Assembly (NCBI GenBank): GCA_029821455.1
Contig: JALGTI010000209.1
Span: 1-5,627 of the forward strand
DNA length: 5,627 nucleotides
Source of the DNA: Candidatus Zipacnadia bacterium
Lineage (GTDB): Bacteria > Armatimonadota > Zipacnadia > Zipacnadales > Zipacnadaceae
Direction: 5' to 3'
A program made the position numbers and the translations under genes. The notes below the pieces were generated by a model. The model was not told the origin of the DNA. It saw only the letters and a program-made list of their open reading frames with translations, and ran no database searches. The first letter of the stretch is position 1. Each line of letters begins with the position of its first letter. Below, in pieces: positions 1-4,760 of this stretch.

Positions 1-276
1 CTCGCAAGCCCGCCGCAGAGCCGGAATTGCTATCGTCTCAAGGTCGTGGAGATTCACTCTATACTTGCTGACCCTGGGAGGGCTGGCAATGTTGATGTGT
101 GCCAGGACGCCACTCTGGCCGTCAAGCGTCTGAATGCCGAAGCCCACTCTTCGCCCGCTCTCCTGAATCTCCGCAGTGAAGAAGCCGCCGGCTGTGAGGT
201 GCAGCAAGTCCAACGTGTGCTGGATGACCGTTGACTTGCCGCAGCCAGGCCGGCCTGTTAGCAACAGATTCCGCAT
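1..276 (-). CDS. THEP1-family nucleoside-triphosphatase, N-terminal part (cut by window edge)
   Basis: The first 92 codons are present and the frame is open to the window edge, so the C-terminus is missing. Translation of the minus strand starts MRNLLLTGRPGCGKST, a P-loop (Walker A) at residues 8-16. It is followed by GGFFTAEI (about 30-37), ESGRRVGF (about 39-46), and KYRVNLHDLE with IPALRRA near the end. This order (P-loop, GGF-T-EI, GRRVGF, G/KY-VN) is the signature of THEP1-type NTPases, cytoplasmic proteins of about 170-190 aa that hydrolyse NTPs in vitro; their cellular role is unclear. The ATG overlaps the TGA of the permease by one base (TGATG), and a GGAGG lies 8 nt upstream, inside the permease gene, so translation is probably coupled. 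Walker B and the rest lie outside the window. The family call is recognised by motif, not by search. Confidence 0.88.
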   Translation of the reverse strand, partial: MRNLLLTGRPGCGKSTVIQHTLDLLHLTAGGFFTAEIQESGRRVGFGIQTLDGQSGVLAHINIASPPRVSKYRVNLHDLETIAIPALRRACE

Positions 277-1349
277 CACCGGTGCCTCCACATCAGGACA
301 ATCCCCAGCCCGCCGAAGATGATGTTCTGGGCCCACGCTGCCAGGACCGGGTTCATCGCCCCGGCCATCCCGAACGCCAGCCCCCATGAGCGCACGCCAT
401 TGTAGAGAAACACGATGAGTACGGCAATGAGTATGCCCACGAACGCGCCCCGCTGAGCAAAGCGGTCAGCAAGCGGTGCCGCCAGCAGCGCGAATACGAC
501 GCAGGCCACGGGGATGGAGTACTTGAAGTGAAGCTGAGTCTTGAACTCGTGGGGCCGCCCGCCGGTCTCCTCCACGGTGCGCACCAGGCGGTCAAGCTCG
601 CGGGTGCTCATCTCATACGGCGTGCGGCTCTCGGCGTAATAATCCTGCAGCGCCTTCCACAGCACAATCTCCTGACTGTCGAAGCGGCTAATCTCACCAG
701 TAAACTGGCCGTCAGGCCCCAGCCTGACCGTCGCTCCCTCCTGCAACAGCCACTGCCGGCCATTGAGCGTGGCGCACTTGGCGGCAGTAACAGTCTGTGG
801 ATGGCCCTGCTCATCCAGTGTCCAGATAGTGATGTCGCGCAGTTCATTGCTGTCCGCGTTCATCTGGCGGATGTAGAAGATGCGGCCCCGGTCGTCGCGG
901 AAAAATACATCGCGCTCCGCACGTATCACCGGCTGACTGAACGTCATTTCCCGGAAGACCGCGTGCGCCCGCTGCATCGCCGGCGGCACCACGCTTTCCG
1001 TCAGCCAGAAGGCGGCCACCGTCGCCACCACCGAGAAGCCAACGAAGGGCGCACACATCCGGGCGAAGCTAGCGCCGCCGGTGCGGACAGCCACAGCCTC
1101 CCCGTTACGCGACAGGGTTGTGACGGCCATTGCCACCCCAACGAGCGTCCCGACCGGCAGTGACCAGACCAGCGCCTGCGGGGCGTTGTAGTACAGGTAC
1201 TTGACGATGAGCACGGGGCTGACGGTGCCGCCCAGCATCTCACCGAGCTTGCGCGCCTCATCACCCACCAGAATAACCACAAACGTCAAAACTCCGATGA
1301 GGAAGGGCAAGATTAGCTGCCTGGCCAGATAGCGATCAAGGATGCGCAT
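276..1349 (-). CDS. LptF/LptG family lipopolysaccharide-export permease (YjgP/YjgQ)
   Basis: A 357-aa integral membrane protein of the YjgP/YjgQ family. In the LptB2FG transporter, LptF and LptG form the inner-membrane channel that extracts lipopolysaccharide and passes it to the periplasmic bridge. The start MRILDRYLARQLILPFL is typical of the family. Hydrophobic segments lie at about residues 12-28, 50-75 and 94-115. A mainly hydrophilic stretch (about 120-260, with RGRIFYIRQ and beta-rich sequence) corresponds to the periplasmic jelly-roll domain. Three further hydrophobic segments fill about 273-350, giving the usual 3+3 helix layout. The length is normal. The ATG at 1349 follows the acpS stop by one base (TGATATG), suggesting translational coupling. 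A TTG at 1373 would add eight residues but overlaps acpS and is disfavoured. Whether this is LptF or LptG cannot be told from one copy, so no symbol is given. It implies an outer membrane. Confidence 0.93.
   Translation of the reverse strand: MRILDRYLARQLILPFLIGVLTFVVILVGDEARKLGEMLGGTVSPVLIVKYLYYNAPQALVWSLPVGTLVGVAMAVTTLSRNGEAVAVRTGGASFARMCAPFVGFSVVATVAAFWLTESVVPPAMQRAHAVFREMTFSQPVIRAERDVFFRDDRGRIFYIRQMNADSNELRDITIWTLDEQGHPQTVTAAKCATLNGRQWLLQEGATVRLGPDGQFTGEISRFDSQEIVLWKALQDYYAESRTPYEMSTRELDRLVRTVEETGGRPHEFKTQLHFKYSIPVACVVFALLAAPLADRFAQRGAFVGILIAVLIVFLYNGVRSWGLAFGMAGAMNPVLAAWAQNIIFGGLGIVLMWRHR
285..289 (-). promoter_or_regulatory. Ribosome binding site of the THEP1-family gene
   Basis: The minus strand reads GGAGG, 8 nt before the ATG at 276. 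It lies inside the 3' end of the permease gene. It supports the chosen start and independent ribosome loading despite the overlapping stop and start. Confidence 0.7.
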
Positions 1350-1350
1350 A

Positions 1351-1731
1351 TCAGTGGTTCTCGATGATGACAAATGCGACCGCGTAGCTGCGCTCGTGGG
1401 AGATGGTCAGATGAATCTGGCCTGTGCCCCAATCACTCGCCACTTGTTCAGTAGCGCCATGCAGCGCAATCTCAGGCCGCTGGTCTTCACCGCCTGTCAC
1501 CTCGATCTCGCGGTACTTGACCCCCTGGCTGTATCCGGTGCCCAGCGCCTTCATCACCGCCTCCTTAGCGGCAAACCGCGCAGCCAGGCACTCATAGCAG
1601 TTGGCGCGCGGCAGGCACAGCGCCAGTTCCCGATCCGTGAACAACCGCCTGGTGAAGCGCTCGCCATACTTGTCCACCAGGCGCTCAATGCGTTCGACGG
1701 CAACGATGTCAGTCCCGGTTCCCAGAATCAT
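1351..1731 (-). CDS. acpS: Holo-[acyl-carrier-protein] synthase
   Basis: AcpS transfers the 4'-phosphopantetheine arm of coenzyme A to a serine of apo-acyl carrier protein, activating it for fatty acid and lipid synthesis in the cytoplasm. With the ATG at 1731 the protein has 126 aa, normal for the family, and starts MILGTGTDIV. Asp8 in GTD and Glu57 in RFAAKEAVMKALGTG are the expected magnesium-binding residues. The C-terminal HLTISHERSYA matches the conserved end of the family. An ATG at 1773 would add 14 residues that match nothing in AcpS, so the shorter start is preferred. Neither start has a good Shine-Dalgarno sequence; an AT-rich TATATT lies just before the ATG. The gene is 65 nt downstream of the peptidase and 1 nt upstream of the permease, consistent with one transcript. 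Confidence 0.96.
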   Translation of the reverse strand: MILGTGTDIVAVERIERLVDKYGERFTRRLFTDRELALCLPRANCYECLAARFAAKEAVMKALGTGYSQGVKYREIEVTGGEDQRPEIALHGATEQVASDWGTGQIHLTISHERSYAVAFVIIENH

Positions 1732-1796
1732 TGAAATATAGTGCCGGCTGACGTTTGGTTGGAGGGGCCGCATACGAAGTATCCGGCCCGTCTTCC

Positions 1797-2861
1797 TCAG
1801 CTTGGAATGAAATCCATATCTGGCCTTATCCGGGCGACAGTCGCCGCCAGCAACCTGGCCGTGCTCTCCACGTCATGCAGGGCGACGACCTCCACCGGAG
1901 TGTGCATATAACGATTGGGGATGGAGATTAGCGCTGCCGCAACACCCTCACGTGTTATCTGCATCACATTCGCGTCAGTGCCTGTGCCTCGTGGATTGGG
2001 TTCCGGCTGCCAGGCGATCTTTTCCGCCTTAGCGGCGGACACGATCAGTTCATGCAGCGGCGGATTGATATTCGGCCCCCGCGCAATCACCGGGCCGCTG
2101 CCCAGCTTGATCTCCCCGGCCAGCGTCTTGTCGGCGGAGGGGTAATCACTGCCAAAGGTCACATCCACCGCGATGCCTACCAGGGGATCAACACCAAAGG
2201 CGCTGGTCTTCGCGCCCCTCAACCCCAGCTCCTCCTGCACCGTTGACACCGAGAACAGAGCGCACTCAATCTTCTTATTGGCCAGCAGCCGCAACGCCTC
2301 CATCACCACGAATACGCCGACCTTGTCATCAAAGCCCGCACCGGTCACCAGATCATCCTCCAGGTGTTGCAGGCCCAGTTCAAAGGTGATTGGGTCGCCC
2401 GGCTGCACCAGCTTTTCAGCGGCCTTCTTATCCTTGGCCCCGATGTCAATCCACATCTTCTTCAGTTCCAGCTTGGGGTTCTTGCGCTCCTCAGCGCTGA
2501 GCAGGTGGATCGGCGTACGCCCAACAACACCCGCAACCGGGCCGCGCTTTGCATGTATCATCACTCTGATACCCGGTACCACCGAAACATCTATGCCACC
2601 AATAGCTGCAAGATTGATGAAGCCCTCGTCGTTGATGTACTGGACCATAAAGCCTATCTGGTCACAGTGGCCGGCCAGCATCACCCGAGGTGTGCCCTTG
2701 GGGTTCTTGGCAGCGATGACGTTGCCGTGCACATCAGTGCGCACCTCATCAGCGAACGGCGCTGCATACTTGCGTACTATGTCTTGGACCGGCTGCTCAA
2801 AACCCGACGGAGAAGGCGTGGACATCAACTCAGACAGGAACTGTAACGATTGCTTACGCAT
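1797..2861 (-). CDS. M42 family metallopeptidase (FrvX/TET-type aminopeptidase)
   Basis: A 354-aa cytoplasmic aminopeptidase of the M42 family, whose members form large tetrahedral assemblies and trim peptides from the N-terminus with a two-metal centre. All expected active-site residues are visible, numbered from the ATG at 2861: His65 and Asp67 in GHCDQIGF, Asp178 in GFDDKVG (bridging metal), Glu210-Glu211 in QEELGLRGA (catalytic base and ligand), Asp233 in AVDVTFG, and His320 in RYMHTPVE. The N-terminal part also has STPSPSGFE, typical of the family. The start is set by a perfect GGAGG 6 nt upstream; a GTG at 2903 gives a longer frame but lacks such support. Some relatives are annotated as endoglucanase or cellulase M, which is a historical misname. 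It is the first gene of the leftward cluster. Substrate preference cannot be read from the sequence. Confidence 0.95.
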   Translation of the reverse strand: MRKQSLQFLSELMSTPSPSGFEQPVQDIVRKYAAPFADEVRTDVHGNVIAAKNPKGTPRVMLAGHCDQIGFMVQYINDEGFINLAAIGGIDVSVVPGIRVMIHAKRGPVAGVVGRTPIHLLSAEERKNPKLELKKMWIDIGAKDKKAAEKLVQPGDPITFELGLQHLEDDLVTGAGFDDKVGVFVVMEALRLLANKKIECALFSVSTVQEELGLRGAKTSAFGVDPLVGIAVDVTFGSDYPSADKTLAGEIKLGSGPVIARGPNINPPLHELIVSAAKAEKIAWQPEPNPRGTGTDANVMQITREGVAAALISIPNRYMHTPVEVVALHDVESTARLLAATVARIRPDMDFIPS

Positions 2862-2867
2862 GGTGTG

Positions 2868-2872
2868 CCTCC
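2868..2872 (-). promoter_or_regulatory. Ribosome binding site of the M42 peptidase
   Basis: The minus strand reads GGAGG with a 6-nt spacer before the ATG at 2861. This is the best Shine-Dalgarno match in the leftward cluster and decides the start over an upstream GTG at 2903. Confidence 0.8.
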
Positions 2873-2946
2873 ATTCAATCGCATTGTGGAGCAACTTCGG
2901 CACCGGAGAGGTGATTCCCTCCCTTTGTCGAAGGTAAATAGTGTGT

Positions 2947-2989
2947 CACGGGCTTCCAGCCCGTGCGTGCATCGGCAGGATGCCGATGC
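2947..2989. repeat. Paired perfect hairpins, REP-like palindromic element
   Basis: Two perfect inverted repeats stand side by side in the divergent intergenic region. The first has arms CACGGGCT and AGCCCGTG around a 3-nt loop TCC (2947-2965). After 3 nt, the second has arms GCATCGGCA and TGCCGATGC around a 3-nt loop GGA (2969-2989). Neither is followed by a T-run, and both lie upstream of divergent genes, so a terminator role is unlikely. Short loops, perfect arms and tandem pairing are typical of dispersed REP/BIME-type elements. Only one copy lies in this window, so repetition is inferred. A role as a regulatory site or RNA leader of either gene is the alternative. Confidence 0.6.
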
Positions 2990-3034
2990 TACACCAATCG
3001 GACGAGCTGAACAGCCAAAAAGGGGCAACACAAT

Positions 3035-3835
3035 ATGCTCGATGATTTCGACATCCTTTCCGAGTTGGAAGCTGACAAGGCCTGGGAGTTTGTGCTGACG
3101 GTCTCCGAGGGCAAGCGGCTTATTGCCAAGGGCGTAGCGGCTCTTCCCAGCGTGCGCGAGGCGATGGAGGACGGCATCGTGGTTGTAACCAAGGGCACGA
3201 CCAACGCCTACGTCGCCCAAGAGTTGCTTGGCCGCGAGATGCCCAAGCGCTCCTACGTGCTGGGGCGCACAGTGCCGGCCAAATGGTCCGCCGAACGCTT
3301 CTTCACCGGCTCCATCCCAGAGGTCATCCTGCGCAATGGCAAACTGGCAGAGGGCGTCAGCTTGGACGAGATACTCGACGAGATGTCTGCCGGCGATGTG
3401 GTCATCAAGGGCGCCAATGCGCTGGACTACGAGAATCAGGTGGCAGGTCTGCTCATCGGGGATCCGAGGGGTGGCACGTTGGGTAAGATCATCGGCCACG
3501 TCTACGGCAAGGGCCTCAACCTCGTCATACCCGTCGGCCTGGAGAAGCAACTGGCTCAATCTCTGGCCGACCCATTCCCGTTCCCTGACCCCGCGTTTGC
3601 CGCAGCCAGCAACGTCTCACGATTGTGGCCGGTGCAGGGCATCATCGTCACTGAGATCGAGGCGTTGGAGACGCTGACCGATGCTGCCATTTTCCAGAGC
3701 GGGGCTGGCGGCGTCTGCGGGGCCGAGGGGGCCAGCAGATTGGTGGCCGTGGGAACCGAGCAGGACATCGAGGAGGTCCGGGAGCTGGTCGAAAGCATCC
3801 AGGGCGAGCCAGCCTTCGGGGAGCTGCAAAGCTGA
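3035..3835 (+). CDS. Conserved hypothetical protein, 266 aa
   Basis: I do not recognise a named family. The 266-aa product is soluble, with no signal peptide or clear membrane helix. Glycine-rich, strand-turn segments suggest an alpha/beta nucleotide- or sugar-phosphate-binding fold: GIVVVTKGTTNAYVAQELLG (about 47-66), FFTGSIPEVILRNGK (about 89-103), GDVVIKGANALDYENQ (about 120-135), IGDPRGGTLGKIIGHVYGKG (about 141-160) and NLVIPVGLEKQL (about 162-173). The end has TDAAIFQSGAGGVCGAEGAS (about 215-234) then an acidic helix. The GDVVIKGANAL and VIPVGLEK stretches loosely recall ribose-5-phosphate-isomerase-like (ISOCOT) folds, but this is only a resemblance. The ATG has an AGGGG 9 nt upstream. 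It diverges from the peptidase cluster and ends 58 nt before the DUF3800 gene, with no terminator between. Coherent domain-like sequence and moderate length make it a real gene. Confidence 0.88.
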   Translation: MLDDFDILSELEADKAWEFVLTVSEGKRLIAKGVAALPSVREAMEDGIVVVTKGTTNAYVAQELLGREMPKRSYVLGRTVPAKWSAERFFTGSIPEVILRNGKLAEGVSLDEILDEMSAGDVVIKGANALDYENQVAGLLIGDPRGGTLGKIIGHVYGKGLNLVIPVGLEKQLAQSLADPFPFPDPAFAAASNVSRLWPVQGIIVTEIEALETLTDAAIFQSGAGGVCGAEGASRLVAVGTEQDIEEVRELVESIQGEPAFGELQS

Positions 3836-3893
3836 GCACACCAGGCACGACGCGGATAGCCTAGCACTAATGCGCCCGTGATCGGACTAACCT

Positions 3894-4613
3894 ATGCACC
3901 TAATATACGTGGATGAATCCGGAGACAAGCAGTATTTCGTTTTCTCTGCACTTGCTATTCCGGTCGATCAGTGGGAACATGCCTTTCAAGCGATCCGTGA
4001 GTTCCGGCGTTATCTGCGCAGGGAGTACGGCATATACGTGTACAAGGAACTCCACGCGTGGAAGTTTGTGAGTGGCCGTGGGCGGCCTAGCGACCACATA
4101 ACCACGAAGGGCAAACGCTGCCAGATATTCAGGGAAACATTGGAACTAGTCGCCGGCTTGCCCGGCGCCCGGCTTTTCAACGTCTGTTTCCCTCACAAGC
4201 AAGACGAAATGGCTTTCGAGCGCCTTCTCAACCGCATCAATAGAACGCTGCAGGCGTGGGGTAGTTACGGCATCCTCGTATGTGATGAGGGCAAGGAGGT
4301 GGCCTACACACGACTGGCCCGCAAGATGCACGTTTTCAATCCAATACCAAGCCGATACGGTGGGTGGCTCGATACGGGGAAGATATACAAGAATATTCCC
4401 ATTGACCGGATAGTCGAGGACCCGTTCTTCAAGCGGTCAAGCCAGTCTTATTTCATTCAGTTTGCCGATTTCTCTGCATATGCGCTCCTACGCAGAGAAA
4501 GCCAATTGCCGTCCAAGAACCGCTACGGCTTGCACGAAGCCTTTGATGCATTGAGCCCTATTCTGGTTCGTGAGGCTACGAAGTACGACCCGGATGGTAT
4601 CATCCGACCATAA
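3894..4613 (+). CDS. DUF3800 domain-containing protein
   Basis: A 239-aa protein with the hallmarks of DUF3800, a family of unknown function thought to have an RNase H-like fold and often found in accessory or mobile regions. The N-terminus MHLIYVDESGD places Asp7, Glu8 and Asp11 in the conserved first strand. Further acidic positions are Asp131-Glu132 in ILVCDEG, Glu174 in RIVEDPFFKRS, and Asp192 in YFIQFADFSAYA. These are the expected order of a metal-dependent nuclease-like core, though catalysis is unproven. Length is typical. No Shine-Dalgarno precedes the ATG; the start is chosen because the YVDESGD strand normally opens the family. Sampled 60-nt stretches run 40-57% G+C against about 58% in a neighbouring gene, hinting at horizontal arrival. 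It ends just before a strong terminator and a predicted small RNA read the opposite way. Confidence 0.9.
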   Translation: MHLIYVDESGDKQYFVFSALAIPVDQWEHAFQAIREFRRYLRREYGIYVYKELHAWKFVSGRGRPSDHITTKGKRCQIFRETLELVAGLPGARLFNVCFPHKQDEMAFERLLNRINRTLQAWGSYGILVCDEGKEVAYTRLARKMHVFNPIPSRYGGWLDTGKIYKNIPIDRIVEDPFFKRSSQSYFIQFADFSAYALLRRESQLPSKNRYGLHEAFDALSPILVREATKYDPDGIIRP

Positions 4614-4615
4614 CG

Positions 4616-4690
4616 AAACAAAGCCCCCACATATCATGGGGGCTTTCTAGCAGCACCTACCCCCGTCACTATAGACGGGTTCGGTCCTGC
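4616..4690 (-). ncRNA. Predicted small structured RNA beside the DUF3800 gene
   Basis: A perfect TTGACA-18-TATAAT promoter on the minus strand predicts a transcript starting near 4690. This start opens a stem: 4690-4683 (GCAGGACC) pairs with 4657-4650 (GGTGCTGC) with one G-G mismatch. Inside lies a small internal loop and a 6-bp hairpin, CCCGTC (4679-4674) with GACGGG (4667-4662), loop TATAGT. After a short linker, a 10-bp GC hairpin (4646-4620) followed by TTTGTTT would end the RNA at about 4616-4619, so about 75 nt. No reading frame of note is inside. Structured RNA motifs near DUF3800 genes have been described by comparative genomics (as I recall, named DUF3800 motifs), which fits the context; I cannot confirm a match. 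The plus strand can fold the same way, so strand rests on the promoter and T-tract. Confidence 0.55.
4620..4646. terminator. Rho-independent terminator, probably bidirectional
   Basis: Arms AAAGCCCCCA (4620-4629) and TGGGGGCTTT (4637-4646) form a perfect 10-bp stem around a 7-nt loop, 6 nt after the DUF3800 stop. On the plus strand it would end the DUF3800 transcript (tail TTTC). On the minus strand the tail TTTGTTTC is richer in T, so it also suits a leftward transcript from the 4697-4726 promoter. Confidence 0.85.
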
Positions 4691-4696
4691 ACTTAT

Positions 4697-4726
4697 ATTA
4701 TACCCAACGGCAAATCTATTTGTCAA
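4697..4726 (-). promoter_or_regulatory. Consensus sigma70-type promoter reading left
   Basis: On the minus strand TTGACA (4726-4721) and TATAAT (4702-4697), both exact consensus hexamers, are separated by 18 nt. The predicted start is near 4690. It points away from amrS towards the terminator at 4620-4646 and has no protein gene in front of it on that strand before the terminator, so it most likely drives a small RNA. Confidence 0.72.
4711..4722. promoter_or_regulatory. Palindrome in the promoter spacer, possible operator
   Basis: CAAAT and ATTTG arms around a 2-nt centre form a perfect 12-bp palindrome. It lies in the spacer of the leftward promoter and overlaps its -35 box by two bases. 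The position suits a repressor site, but AT-rich DNA yields such palindromes by chance. Confidence 0.25.
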
Positions 4727-4748
4727 GACTTTTTGATGTTTTTGTTAT

Positions 4749-4753
4749 GAGGG
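4749..4753 (+). promoter_or_regulatory. Ribosome binding site of amrS
   Basis: GAGGG with a 7-nt spacer before the ATG at 4761. It supports this start. For the site to be in the mRNA, transcription must begin upstream of about 4745. A weak rightward candidate is TAGACG (4672-4677) with TATTAT (4696-4701), spacer 18 nt, which would share the AT-rich region with the leftward promoter. Confidence 0.65.
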
Positions 4754-4760
4754 CAACATA

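Noticed and set aside
46..234. Small plus-strand open frame at the left edge
   Set aside because: The minus strand here encodes a THEP1-type P-loop protein with several conserved motifs, so this is its shadow.
528..1163. Plus-strand open frame of 211 codons opposite the LptF/G permease
   Set aside because: The permease frame has the right membrane layout and length. The antisense product is histidine- and arginine-rich with no family signature.
1350..1373. TTG start at 1373 for the permease
   Set aside because: It would overlap acpS and add residues not seen in the family. The ATG at 1349, one base after the acpS stop, gives the typical N-terminus.
2173..2937. Plus-strand open frame of 254 codons opposite the M42 peptidase
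   Set aside because: The opposite strand encodes a complete peptidase with all metal ligands. The product here is serine-rich and motif-free, as expected for a shadow frame.
2947..2989. Hairpins as transcription terminators
   Set aside because: No T-run follows on either strand, and the flanking genes diverge, so neither would terminate there.
2825..3559. Long minus-strand open frame (244 codons) across the divergent region and the 266-aa gene
   Set aside because: It overlaps the well-supported plus-strand gene and reads through the hairpin element. Its sequence has no recognisable domain. It is an antisense shadow in GC-rich DNA.
4678..4687. Minus-strand GGACCGAACC resembling a short conserved stretch of 23S rRNA
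   Set aside because: Only about 10 bases agree. The sequence on both sides does not continue as rRNA and instead forms its own stem and terminator.
4675..4690. T-arm-like GGGTTCGGTCC suggesting a tRNA
   Set aside because: The flanking bases do not form a 5-bp T-stem with a 7-nt loop, and no acceptor, D-arm or anticodon arm can be drawn.
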